Assembly (NCBI GenBank): GCA_016584495.1
Contig: WAID01000012.1
Location: 186,001-250,000, forward strand
From: Celoporthe dispersa
Taxonomy: Eukaryota; Ascomycota; Sordariomycetes; Diaporthales; Cryphonectriaceae
Direction: 5' to 3'
DNA length: 64,000 nucleotides
Position numbers and translations under genes: made by a program. The notes below the pieces were generated by a model, which worked only from the letters and a program-made list of their open reading frames with translations, was not told where the DNA came from and searched no databases. Shown here one piece after another: positions 47,047 to 58,027 of the stretch (position 1 is its first letter; each line of letters begins with the position of its first letter).

Positions 47047-47535
47047 ATGTCCCTCCTGCGCAGATTCTTCTCCGGAGTCTCAACATCATCAATCAATATG
47101 TCCAGCGCAAAGACAAAGGCCGAGCTCCTCATCAAGGAGAACCCTGTGATGGTCTTCAGCAAGAGCTACTGCCCCTACTGCCGGGCCACCAAGAAGACCC
47201 TGCAGGGCATGGGTGCCAGCTTCAAGGTCTACGAGATGGACGAGGAGAGTGCGTAGCCTTCCTTTCTCTCCTCCCTCCCCCCTGCCGCTGGCCTTTCCCC
47301 TCCTCCCCCCTCACCTGCGTGCCGCTATCACTGACGCTCTGCTTTCTTGTGCTACATAGGTGACGGCTCCGACATCCAGGACGCCCTGCAGAGGGAGGTC
47401 GCAGCCGCCGAGGGTCAGCGCAGCGTGCCCAACATCTTCATCGGCGGGAAGCACATCGGTGGCAACGACAACCTGCAGGCCCTCTCGCAGAATGACCTCA
47501 AGGCTAAGCTGAAGGAGGTTGGCGCCATCGCGTAA
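47047..47535 (+). CDS. grx1: Dithiol glutaredoxin (CPYC)
   Basis: Glutathione-dependent disulfide reductase. Exons 47047-47248 and 47360-47535; the 111-nt intron (GTGCGT..CATAG, phase 1) joins DEES-DGSDIQ. Active site Cys42-Pro-Tyr-Cys45 in MVFSKSYCPYCRATKK; the glutathione-binding SVPNIFIGGKHIGGNDNL and the C-terminal helix follow. 125 residues. The first ATG gives an Arg-rich, Ser-rich, acid-free leader (MSLLRRFFSGVSTSSIN), a likely mitochondrial presequence. A second in-frame ATG (47098, codon 18) lies exactly where cytosolic glutaredoxins start (MSSAKTKAELL). The bases before the first ATG are weak (AGTCAATGT), so leaky scanning could yield both forms, as in yeast Grx2. Targeting is inferred from the sequence only. 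Confidence 0.95.
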
Positions 47536-47922
47536 GGCCCGTTCTGCCCTCGTGACGACTCACTACTCTGGTTCCAATCCAGCTACTATCACGGAGTGGC
47601 ATTGACGACTACAGCGCGGACGGCAAGGCAAACCTGTGACGGTGGGAGGAGCAGGATGGGAGAGGTTATGATATCCGTAGGAGCAAATAAATGGCCAAGG
47701 GTGCTGTGCAAATAGAATAATAGATCAAAAATTTAGACAAGAAAACAAAGCGGATCATCTCTCGCATGGAGCCGAGACAGCGGGCCCTCGCTGGGTATTT
47801 TCGCGGGGTGTGATGCTTCTTACGTCTCTTGCCAGCTTTTCTTGACGCCTATCCGGGTCATGGACCTAGATACATGGTAGTAGAGATGGTCTCGGAAGAA
47901 GAGAGGAGCAATCGGCTCGTCG
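47536..47922. other. Convergent 3' spacer
   Basis: 3' flanks of glutaredoxin and the AIM18-like gene. AATAAA-like words near 47685 and 47715 could serve polyadenylation. No gene. Confidence 0.4.
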
Positions 47923-49153
47923 CTATATGACCTGCGCTGCTACCGTGCCCACAGGCCTCTCCACAAACCCCATCACACCTTTTACAATATTCTGCCTGGC
48001 CTCCTCGCTTGCAATCTTCTTGCCCGCGAGGTAGTTCATCCACAGCGCCCTCGAGATCCTCTCGTCCGCCACGGTACCCAGGAGCTGTCTGCCCCATGAC
48101 TTGCCCTCGTCGTACACCATCGTCAGTCTGCCGTCCCGGTCCCGGAGCAGCAGCAGTTCCTTCTGTTTCGGCACCTTGCCCCTGCTGAAGATCCGCTTGA
48201 ACTCATGCATGGCCTCGCCAAAGGCCTCGTCCTTCTCCCTGACCGGTGCGCGCCTGGATGGCCCTGACGAAGCCGTCGCGCAGGTGGCCAAAGTCTGTGT
48301 CGCGCACCGGCACCACGCGCACCATGCTCCGCGCCGGCACACCGGACCGGAGCAGCTCCTCCCAGACCTGCTCGCCCTCGGCCACGTCCAGCAGCTTCTT
48401 GCGGAGGTCATCTTTCTCCGTCGAGATCAGCGTGGAGGCGATGGGGTTAATCTTCTTGACGAGGCGCGCCTGGAGCTCGGCTATGTCGGCCGTCGCGATG
48501 TAGAACCCCAGCACATAGACGTTGATGCCCAGGAAGGACACAGAGCGGGTGCCCAGGCCCACGAGCGTATACTCGGTGTCGCTGGTCTCACTGGGCAGGA
48601 CCACGAGGGTGGGGGAGGTAACGCTCGGGACGCCGCCGGCGGGTGCCGCAGGGCTGTCCTCCTGCGCGCTCGGTCTCGTCTTGGCAAAGTCGGGCAGTTC
48701 TATCGTCCTCGGAAACGTGGGCACCGTGCTGTTCCCCGTCGGCACGAGCTCGCGGCCCTCCTCGTCGTGTCTGACCACCTGCCTCCCGGCATCATTCAGT
48801 GGGTGGCCTGCCGGCAGCCCCGAGTCCAGCTGTGTCCCTCTTCCCGTCTTGGTCTTGTTCTCCCCGTCCCCGTCCCTCAGCAGCACATATATCTTGTAGG
48901 ATATGAAGATGATCGAGATGAGACCGGCGGCGGCACCACCAGCCAGCATCTGCTGCCGTGTGTTGTAGTACTCGGCATGCTGTCGGGCAAGGCGCTGGAC
49001 GTTTAGAGTGTCGAGGGATTCGCGGCGCGAGGGCTGCTGGCGCGAGGGCTGCAAGAAAGTGCGACGGATGGTATGAGAGCAGCGTGGGCAGGCGGTCGGG
49101 GCCTGCGGGAGGAGAGATCGGCCGACTGTGCGTGCCAAGGGCTGTCGCAGCAT
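47923..49153 (-). CDS. aim18: AIM18-like mitochondrial chalcone-isomerase-fold protein, one frameshift
   Basis: Predicted mitochondrial inner-membrane protein with a chalcone-isomerase-like domain; the yeast relatives Aim18 and Aim46 were reported to bind heme and lack isomerase activity. Single exon. The N-terminus is basic and acid-free (MLRQPLARTVGRSLLPQAP), a clear presequence. One membrane segment, about 70-90 (AGGAAAGLISIIFISYKIYVLL), a variable linker, then the CHI-like domain from about 185 (LVGLGTRSVSFLGINVYVLGFYIA, SMVRVVPVRDTDFGHLRDGFVRAI). Past 48243-48246 the frame shifts by one base, after which the expected C-terminal part continues: EAFGEAMHEFKRIFSRGKVP, DERISRALWMNYLAGKK and the conserved end FVERPVGTVAAQVI. 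About 410 residues when joined. No long run of one base here, but the clean continuation argues for an indel in the sequence rather than decay. Confidence 0.88.
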
Positions 49154-50824
49154 GCTGGGCGAGCTTGGTGCTGGGTAGGCTGGTCGCGCAGAACGTGCTC
49201 AAAGAGAACACATCAATAGCAGCTCTGATGATTGCGCAGATCCGAAGGGGGGGGGTAATTGCTCCTCGGTGGTGTGTGCAGGGCTCTGGGATCTCTGCAC
49301 CGAGGTGTGTCAGTCATGCCATTTGGGAAATTCAACGGGTAAGATTGGTTAGCACCTGTAGCTTAGTTAATTGCATAGATCCTTCCTCGGTAGCCGGTAG
49401 GTCTACGTCATCGATATGCACATAGCAGATAAGGTCCAAGTCTATCTCTGGAGCGCCCCTCACAGATCAGACTCGTGTTATTTATGGAACTCCAGCAAAG
49501 CCGACTGTGCCCCAGGTCCTGCCGCCCAAAAGCCAGCCAGGGCGTAGGGTCATCGTCGCCAGGTCTGTATCACTGGCTGGCTCGCTGCTTGCTCAATGCT
49601 TGGTGCGTGCAATTAATAGACCCTATGTGAGTTCGATTGAGGCGAGGCCACAATGATGACGGCCACGCGTTCAAGTCAGGAGCAAAAGTAAAAAAGCAGA
49701 GCGAGATCCCACCAGGAGGCATGGAGAACATGGGACCAGGAGGAATGTGATACCATACCCGTCTATATGCAGTAGTGGTTGTGCTGTTGCTTGAGCAACA
49801 AGGGCAACAGGGCAACCAGGCGTACTATGTACTAACAGAGCAGGCCTGGGGCGGGCTCTGCTGGAGGCCAAGCGCGCTAGCACCCAGCAGCCCAGCACCA
49901 GGATCAGCATACCTGACCCAAGACCACCCGGTCCACGGATCGACCCGTCCTCTCCCCAGGGCTTCCTCCTCTCGACCCAAATGCTTGTCCGCTCGCCCAG
50001 GTGCTGCTTAGACTGCTGACTCGATTCCGACGCGGGTGACCGCCAGCCAGACAGCCAGCCTCGCCGCCAGCCCTCACCTCGAGGACCTGTCCTACCGAGT
50101 GACTACTTCTGCAAAACGGGGCGCGCTTCGGATCCGGCCAAGTGCAACAGACCAGTGTCACAAAACCAGTGCATCGTCAAAGCCGGCCCTCCCCTCCCCC
50201 CCCTCCCTCCCTGTGGAGCAGTTTCTTCTTTCCACCCCTACAGTGCATTGCATTACAGGTAGCAGAACAGCCAGTGCAGTGGCAGCTAAACCCGCCCCTA
50301 GCCTACCCGTCGACTTTTAGCGGGGCCGGACATTTGAGTTCAGTGGCAGCACAGGCCTAACTTGGGCGAGCGAGTGGCTGTGAGTGGTCCTGGGTCGGTC
50401 TCGAGCCGGGCTCCCTGGTAGGGCTCACCTTCCCTCGTCTCTCGTCTCTTTTCGCCTGACCTCACTCGACCTCCTCGACACATCCGAACCACGCGCCCCC
50501 TCCACGCCTTTACTCGGCCGCCCTCCTCAGCGACATCACGTCTGGTCTGGCCTCGTCCGTCAAGAAGGTGGAACGGTCCCTTCTCCTCCAGAGGGCAGCC
50601 AGACGAACAGAGAAGCAGTAGGGACGACGCGTCAGATCCAGATCCAGATCCATAATCCAGGAGGACCAGGCCAGGGATAGGGCCAGCCTGCGAATTATTG
50701 CATCACCTGCGACTGCCAGCGAGCGACGATACCAATACAGACATAGTGACAGCTGCAGACCACGCCTGCGATCGATCATAATCTCCTCCCAACCTGCCAC
50801 CCGCCCCTGCCTCGACCCGAACCA

Positions 50825-50876
<52 letters not shown>

Positions 50877-51553
50877 CCTGGCCCCCTCACCTCGTCCTCG
50901 TCCTCTACGCCAGGCCGCAATCCACAACCGTAGACCCTCCTCTCCCTTCCTCTCTCTCTTTTTTTCTTCTCTCTCTCTCTGTGTCCTCTCCCAGTCGGCT
51001 GGTCAACACCAGGCACGAGGCTCCGACTCACAACTCTCCTCTCGCCCCCGCCTCGTGTCTGCTGCAGGCCTGCATCAGTGGCTGGGCTTTGTGTGTCTGT
51101 CAGCCTGTTGGAACCCAAAAGGGGCCGCCCTCCCCTCCCCATTGTCGACATCGTCCCGTTCCCGACATCTCGACTCGATCGACCGCTCTCCTTGGCCCGC
51201 CCTCCCCCCCACTCGATCACTCGTCTCCAGACCCACACCGCATACTCCCTTCAACCTGAAGGGTCACCACGGCAGGCTGCGTCACTGTCCGTGTCTGCTG
51301 CACCTAGGTGCGTCACATCTGCCGCGACGGGCCGCCGAGAGTTGCACAGGCTGCCCGGCTACAAGAAGCACGCCCGCCTGACTGTCCTCCGCCAGACGGC
51401 TGGTGAGACCCCCTCCTCCTGCTGCCCTGGCCCGCAGACACCACACCCGAGGGGTCCTGATACTGATTCCTATCTACGCCAGACCACGCACCACGATCCC
51501 AGCCCACACATATACACCCGTAACATCGACATTACCCCGCCTCACCTCACATC
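49154..51553. other. 2.4 kb divergent region with long pyrimidine leader
   Basis: No gene supported. The part from about 50160 to 51550 is strongly C/T-rich, consistent with the long 5' leader often seen for fungal regulatory genes, here grrA. It holds (TC)n at 50829-50868 and short upstream open frames. Confidence 0.45.
50829..50868. repeat. (TC)n tract
   Basis: About 40 bases of TC units with two interruptions (TATC). Probably part of the grrA leader or promoter. Confidence 0.85.
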
Positions 51554-54175
51554 ATGACGAGCCGGGGAGCGCCGTCTCTCGACGCGATAGCCAGCAGCCG
51601 TCAGCCTCGCAGCCCTCCTACGCCATCCACCACGGCCGCCGGCGCGGCTGGTGATGACCAACAAGACTCGAGGTCTACATCCTCGGCGAGCACCCCCCTC
51701 CCCGCCGAGGAGTCCGATTTCTACCTCAACGGCAATGATTCCGAGTCATCCCTGGGCGTGCCCAACCTGCAGGACATGCAGGTCACCGACGAATACGAGT
51801 GCCTACCACCGGTCCAGCGCCTGCCCAACGAGATCCTCATATGCATCTTCTCCAAGCTGTCCGCCTCGAGCGACCTCCTGCACATCATGCTCACGTGCAA
51901 GCGATGGTCTAGGAACGCTGTCGACCTGCTCTGGCACCGCCCCGCCTGCACCACATGGAAGAAATACGAGATGGTCTGCAACACCCTGGGCCGTGAGCAG
52001 CCCTACTACGCCTATGCCGAGTTCGTCAAGCGCCTGAACCTGGCCCAGCTGTCGGACCAGGTCAACGATGGGAGCGTCACCCCTCTGGCCATCTGCAACC
52101 GCGTCGAGCGGCTCACCCTGACGGGCTGCAAGGGTCTCGCCGACACGGGCTTGATCGCCCTCGCCACCAACAGCTCCCACCTCATGGCCCTCGACATCTC
52201 CGGGGACCACCAGATCACCGAGGAGTCCATCAAGGTCATTGCCGAGCACTGCAGGCGCCTGCAAGGCCTGAACATATCCAGCTGTGTCAGGATCGCCAGC
52301 GAGTCGCTCGTCCTGCTCGCCGAGAGCTGCAAGCTGCTCAAGCGGGTATGTCACCTCCATCTTTATCCTGCCACATGCTTTCTTGGCTCATCACCTCCCG
52401 ACACCCCCCCCCCCGGGCCTTCTCTTTTTTGCTGGACCCGCTCTTGTGTGCTGACGATTCCCCTCCCCCCAACAGCTCAAGTTGAACGACTGTACACAGA
52501 TCACTGACGACGCCGTCCTTGCCTTTGCCGAGCACTGTCCCAACATCCTCGAGATCGACCTGCAGCAGTGCAAGCTGGTCGGGAACACGCCGGTCACGTC
52601 CCTCCTGGTCAAGGGCAGCTCCCTCAGGGAGCTCCGGCTGGCCAACTGCGAGCTTGTGGACGACACCGCCTTCCTGTCGCTGCCTGCCGGCAAGCACTAC
52701 GAGCACCTGCGCATCCTCGACTTGACGTCGTGCGTCAGGATCACCGATCGCGCTGTCGAGAAGATCATCGAGGCTGCCCCTCGCCTGCGGAACGTTGTGT
52801 TCGCCAAGTGCCGCAACATCACAGACCAGGCCGTGTTTGCCATATCCCGGCTGGGCAAGAATCTGCACTATGTGCACCTCGGCCACTGCGTCAACCTGAC
52901 AGACGAGGCCGTGAAGCGCCTGGTCCACTGCTGCAACCGCATTCGGTATATTGACCTGGGCTGCTGTACGCACCTGACCGACGAGTCCGTCACGCGGCTT
53001 GCCGTTCTGCCGAAGCTCAAGAGGATCGGCCTGGTCAAGTGCAACAACATCACCGACACTTCTGTCTATGCCCTCGCCAAGGCGAATCAGAGGTACCGGA
53101 GGCCGAGAGACGGCGACTCCAGAGGTGCAGCAGAGTACTTCTCCAGCGGGAGCAGCCTAGAGCGGGTTCACCTCAGCTACTGCACGCAGCTGACCCTAAA
53201 GGTAAAGTCCCTCCCCCCAGCCTGGTTCTGATGTGTGTGTGTGTAGCGGACATGCGAGACTGACTGGGGACAATGTATCGTGCAGAGCATCATGAGACTC
53301 CTCAACTCCTGTCCGCGGTTGACCCATCTCAGTCTTACCGGGGTCCAGGCTTTCCTCAGGCAGGACCTGGAGCAGTTTTGTCGCGATGCGCCCACTGGTA
53401 AGCAGCCCACTGACCGTCCAGGTGACCTTCCACCCATCGGACGCTTCATCGATTGCTGACTCTGCTTTCGTGCTCGCCCTTGACAGAGTTCACCGACCAC
53501 CAGCGAAACGTGTTCTGTGTCTTCTCGGGTGCCGGAGTCTCCAGTCTCCGTCGTCATCTGAACAGCGATGTGGCATTCGCCCACCTCCGGGATCCGACCC
53601 CGAGCGGACAGCCGCGGCATGCCCAGAACCCCCTCGACTTCGTCTACGACGCCATGCAGCCGCTGGCTGAGGCAGTGCCTGATCTTGGCTTCGACGAGCG
53701 GGAGAGAGACCCAACCGAGGACGACGATGTTCTTGATGACGGCAGCGAGATGGTCGTCGACGCGGCCCCTCCTCCTCCTATACACAACGGCCCCACGCAG
53801 ACTCTAGCAGCGGGTACCAGCATGATCCCGCCCCCGCCGTCGCCAGCACAACTTCCAGGACCGGGCAATACTTTCCAGTGGAACCCGGAGAGCAATAATT
53901 TTCAGTGGAACCCAGAGAGCCACCACTGGTACCCAGGGCAACCACCGCACCTGCTCCCGCACAGCGCACCGCTCCCAAACGGACCTACATTCACAGCCCA
54001 GATGAGCTTTACGTCCCAGCCTGGCGGCTCATCTCGGCCCCAGGTGATGCTGCCACCGATGGAATTGACGCCTGCGCAGCCGATGGCCAGCACGGCCCCA
54101 GTGGAGCCTAGGCGGCGGCCCAGGTCCCAGTACGGCGAGCATGAACGCAAATCACGGCAACAGTGGGATCTCTAG
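51554..54175 (+). CDS. grrA: GrrA/Grr1-type F-box and leucine-rich-repeat protein
   Basis: Substrate receptor of an SCF ubiquitin ligase; Grr1 controls glucose sensing and cyclin turnover in yeast, and GrrA is needed for ascospore formation in Aspergillus. Exons 51554-52345, 52476-53201, 53286-53397 and 53487-54175; phases 0, 0, 1 all fit. 772 residues. Ser/Thr/Pro-rich N-terminus; F-box at about 82-130 (LPPVQRLPNEILICIFSKL, CKRWSRNAVDLLWHRP). Cys-containing LRRs run from about 165 to 560 (LTLTGCKGLADTGLIALA, ISSCVRIASESLVLLAE, LNDCTQITDDAVLAFAE, CTHLTDESVTRLAVL), ending LNSCPRLTHLSLTGVQAF. The tail, from about 570, starts with the conserved EFTDHQRNVFCVFSG and then becomes Pro/Gln/Asn-rich with a tandem FQWNPES repeat. 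Intron 1 carries a long C-run. The family assignment is firm. Confidence 0.95.
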
Positions 54176-55148
54176 CCAACCAGTCCACCCGAGTGAGCCG
54201 GAAGAGGACGAGGACAGTCCGAGCAGCAGCAGCCCTGCTGGATTTCGGTCATGAGACGTGGCACACACGAGTCCGCCAATGCCATGGTGCGGCGATGGGC
54301 GTCATTGTGTGCCTACGACTGCTGTCGTACCGGATGTCTTGACAAGGGCAAGCGGCGTCATGGGAAAGGGAAGGGAAGGGGAAGGAAACGAAGAAAACCA
54401 TTCACACGTCATGGTGCCTGGTCCGGGTGGACTGATCACTGAAGCTGTCTAGCACAAGAAACATGACGGAGCGAGAGGGATGCTGGAAGGCCCGCGGGAC
54501 ACGAGACAGTCCAGCGGGCTAAATAGGGCTGGCGGCAGTAAGACGTAAGTGTTTTGGCATGCTTTTCTTTTGGCTTTGTGACCAAGCATGCAATTAGCGA
54601 TACCCAGAAGCAACAAGATTGGTGGCGCGAGGGAGACGATGATGAACCTGCTAGCATTGCGATGACACTGGGTAAGACTGTTCGATGCTCGAGGAGGAGT
54701 CTATGCATTCAATCCGGAGTAGTGAGCGTCACGGGGGGCTAGGTATCATTCAACAATCTCCATTGTCTACTCAAGGTTGTGTAAGGTAGTAGTTTTGTTA
54801 CGACACCTGCCTGCTCTTTTTTCTTCTTCTCTTTTTTCTTTTCTCCCCCCTCCCCCCCAAACATATAGTCTTGCATGCATAATCGGATCTTTGGGATATG
54901 AAGGAGGGAGGAGGACGGCTGCTGGGAATCACGACTTCTCATCGGATGAGAACACAACGAATTGATACTAAGTAGGAGAGAGAACCAAGGGGGAAAAAAA
55001 AAGGAGGGAGGGGAACGGGGGAGGTATTGACAGCACCGTCTGCGCCCGCCCACAGCGTAGTTCTGGGGAGACCGAAACAAGGGAAAGGAAACAAACAGCA
55101 ACAGAAATCCAAAGATATCACAACTGCCTTCTTGCAACTGTCGTTACA
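54176..55148. other. Convergent spacer
   Basis: 3' flanks of grrA and the SYLF gene. Pyrimidine-rich T/C run at 54818-54858. No gene supported. Confidence 0.4.
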
Positions 55149-56438
55149 TTATTTACCTCGACGGGACGCGCCCTCGCCCTCTTCCCCTGCCGTCTCGTCC
55201 AGCCCGTCGTCCAGCCCGAGGTCTCCCGGCGTAGGTCCTGCACCCACCTCCTTCAGCAGGCCCTCGTTCACGTCCCGCCTCCCCTCCGCGCTCTTTAGCA
55301 CCTCCGTCAGACGGCGTGCCCCCTCGGGCCACATCCCCGCAGGACCCCTGGCGGGCACATTGCCCTGCAGGATATCACCCACCTTGATACCCTTGACACC
55401 GTAGAACGCCGCGTTCGCATCCGGCCTCGAGATGATAATCGTCCCGTCCGCCTGGACCCCAGCGTAGAAGCCCCTGCTCTTGACATAGCCCCACACGGGC
55501 TTGGTGCTCTTCAGCAGCGCGGCATCCACAGCAGCGCCGGCACCCACGGGCCCGGCGACCAGGCCGACCTCGCCACCCAGGGACAGGCGCGGGCGCGTAA
55601 AAGCAGCCACCGCCTCGGGCGTGCGCAGGACACACACGCAGTCATAGATGTCCAGGCCGACCATGAACCCGGCGCCCAGGGTGTGCACCAGAAACCCCGA
55701 GGGCGGAGACCAGGACGAGCCGTCGGCGGAGCGGGCGACGAGGACGCCGGAGCCGCCTGCGCCGGAGATGTGGAGGCCTGTGCGGAAGGTGGTGAAGATG
55801 GCCAGGCCGGCGGCGGATTCGATGGCCTTCTGGGGGATTTTCACGAGGACCTTGGGTTTCTGTCTGGGGCCGGTCTGGGGGTTGTTGGCTGTGGTGGTGG
55901 TTGTTTGGTCTGTGGTGTAGAAGCCGTCTTCTGAAAAAAGGAGATTGGGTGGGTGGTGTCAGAGAAGAAATTTGAGAAGGGGGGAGAGAGAGAGAAGAAG
56001 AAGAAGAGGGGAAGAGAATAAGGCAATGTACATACTGACAAAGGACTGGAGAATCCTAGCGGCCTTGTCACATTCGATGTCCAGAGTCGAAGGCCACCAC
56101 GCCTCGGAACCAAGCCTGTTGGTCAGCTTGTTGACGGGGACGCCGACCCTGGTGCTCCACTGGAAGAGGCGCTCCCTCATCGACACCTTCCCGCCGGCCT
56201 GCTCCTGCTCGGCGTGTTCTGGCTGCTGCTGCTGCCCTGGCCTAGGTGGTTTTGGTGGAGGGTGTTCGTCGGATGTGGTGGACGCGCCAGCAGGACCCGA
56301 GGACGAAGGAGGAGAAAGAGGAGGAGGAGGAGGATACTGGTGCGAATACTCTTGGTACTGCGGTGGTCTGGCACCCAGGCTGGCCGTCTCGGCGTAGTAG
56401 TCCGGGTTCTGATGCTCATGGTCTTGAGGAGCGGACAT
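55149..56438 (-). CDS. SYLF-domain (Ysc84/SH3YL1-type) lipid-binding protein
   Basis: Exons 56438-56036 and 55930-55149; the intron (GTATGT..TTCAG, phase 1) joins LQSFV-(K)DGFYTT, inside the SYLF domain as in other fungal members. About 394 residues. The start MSAPQDHEHQNP at 56438 is preferred over an in-frame ATG at 56516 because it matches a normal leader and the typical N-terminus. A Pro-rich, low-complexity N-terminal part (YPPPPPLSPPSS, PPPKPPRPGQQQQ) may bind SH3 domains. The SYLF (DUF500) domain runs from about 110 to 340: CDKAARILQSF, KIPQKAIESAAGLAIFTTFR, SGVLVARSADGSWS-like, GFMVGLDIYDCVCVLRT, SRGFYAGVQADGTIII. No SH3 domain is present, unlike yeast Ysc84. Members bind phosphoinositides and help actin-based endocytosis; here that role is inferred. 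Confidence 0.9.
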
Positions 56439-57578
56439 TTTCGTTGTCACAGGAGGAAGAGGAGGTAGGCGCTGAGAAGGTGGTGAGTGGGTTGAGTGAT
56501 TATTTAAGGGGGACAAGTACTGTAATATGTAAGTAGACCAGAGTCTGGTCCAGATGAGGTGCAGGAAGAAGAGTAGGATCCAACTATATAGATTTCAAGT
56601 TCTTGTATAGTTTTTATACGTTTAGCACTCAAGATCTTTCTTGCTCTCGGATCACACCTTGGAGGCTGTGTGCCAACTCAGCTACCAAATAAAAATAGCA
56701 AGCAGTCAAGAACCGAGCTACAGACGTGCAGAGGGAACTTTTAAGACGGGGAAAAAAGGCTTAGGAGAGGGAGAATGGGCCACGTGGGAGAATGGTGTGG
56801 CTGTGAGATGCTCCGTTGCCATTGCAATTCAATATCCGAATACACGCTGAAAGAGGGAACAAAAAAAAAAATAAGGCCCTGTGATTGTGATGTCATGCCT
56901 ACTGTACAGTAGAACAAACCGGATGGAAGGCCGGGGGGAATCGCTGTACCCCACTCATACACACCATAGTGCTGTAACATAGCCTCAACCTTGAACATAC
57001 CCCCCAAAAAGGGCACCGCCTCGTTCGGATTCTGGCGAGGTCACCTATCAGGATGGGGCCAGTCCGGGGGAGCGAGCACCGGGACGGGAGCCGAGCTGAG
57101 TGGTGGCATTTTGTATAATGTACAAGGGCACAAAATAGAGACCTTACGTGTGGCCATGCAGTGGGACTGTGATCCTAATCACTCGAGCAAAATTGCGTGT
57201 GGTGGGCCTGGGACGGTGTAAAATGATTGGCCACATCGCCAAAGGTGGTGTTGCTCTCCAAGGGCGTACGTGCTGCTGTCTACATGGAGGAAATAAACAA
57301 GACAAGAGCAATTTGGTAGGAAAATAAGACGCAAAGTCTGTCTGTCACCTTTGCTGGAGCTAATTATAACTGTACATAGTCCCCTTTCTTGTTGTGCTTA
57401 GGAACTATTCTACCTCTCCCTCTTGACCGCACTCCATTGTACTACTTTCAGACATGTTAGCACTGGCTATGAAAAAACATATAAAAAAAAAATAAAAAAA
57501 AAGGAGGTTCCTCCATTCTCATGAACAAACTGAGGAGGTAAAGACAATCTGATGTGCAAAACATGCAAAAATTACAAG
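56439..57578. other. Gene-free spacer
   Basis: Upstream region of the SYLF gene plus 3' flank of the tRNA gene. A/T-rich patch with A-runs at 57482-57502. On the tRNA's strand its downstream T-runs (pol III stop) would be found within this patch. No protein gene seen. Confidence 0.4.
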
Positions 57579-57688
57579 TGTCCGAGGTGAGACTCGAACT
57601 CACGACCTTTGGATTGGTGCTCCCGATGGTTTGTTCCACCGAGTCATGCTATGAGACCAACGCTCTAACCAACTGAGCCACTCAGACA
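57579..57688 (-). tRNA. tRNA-Met (anticodon CAU, elongator) with 35-nt intron
   Basis: The minus strand folds as a tRNA: acceptor stem TGTCTGA/TCGGACA (one G-U), D arm GCTCAGTTGGTTAGAGC, anticodon arm TTGGT-CTCATAA-TCCAA, and T arm GTGAG-TTCGAGT-CTCAC. The anticodon is CAU. The anticodon loop is split one base 3' of the anticodon, at the canonical position 37/38, by an intron of about 35 nt. The mature length is 75 nt before CCA. The anticodon-stem shape and the loop CTCATAA match elongator rather than initiator tRNA-Met, which would have GGG/CCC pairs. Confidence 0.92.
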
Positions 57689-58027
57689 TCTTCCAGATGA
57701 TTGGTTGACAAGCCTTCAAAATATTGCTACTTATTCATTGACTTCTGTTGACAAATTTTGTTTGAATTCGTGCCACTCGCACAAAAGAGGACAATTTTCA
57801 GAACCTACTACTGAAGTATCCAGAGAGTTCATGCTTATATAGAGGGAGAGGCATGAGGTTTTTCTCTTGGGATCTTTCCTCTTGAGACCGATGATAAAAG
57901 AAGCGAGGCAAAATTGTTTACTAAATGCCAGAATGGGAAAGAGTAAAACGTTTCCATTCAGATATTGAATCATTTTTCCACCTCTTCATGGACGATTCCC
58001 TCCCATCTCGTTCACCAGAACTATACT
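57689..58027. other. Short spacer after ATPase gene
   Basis: Between the tRNA 5' end and the ATPase stop codon. Nothing recognised. Confidence 0.4.

Noticed and set aside
48101..49006. A 301-codon open frame antisense to the AIM18-like gene
   Set aside because: Arg/His/Leu-rich shadow with no recognisable motif, opposite a conserved mitochondrial protein.
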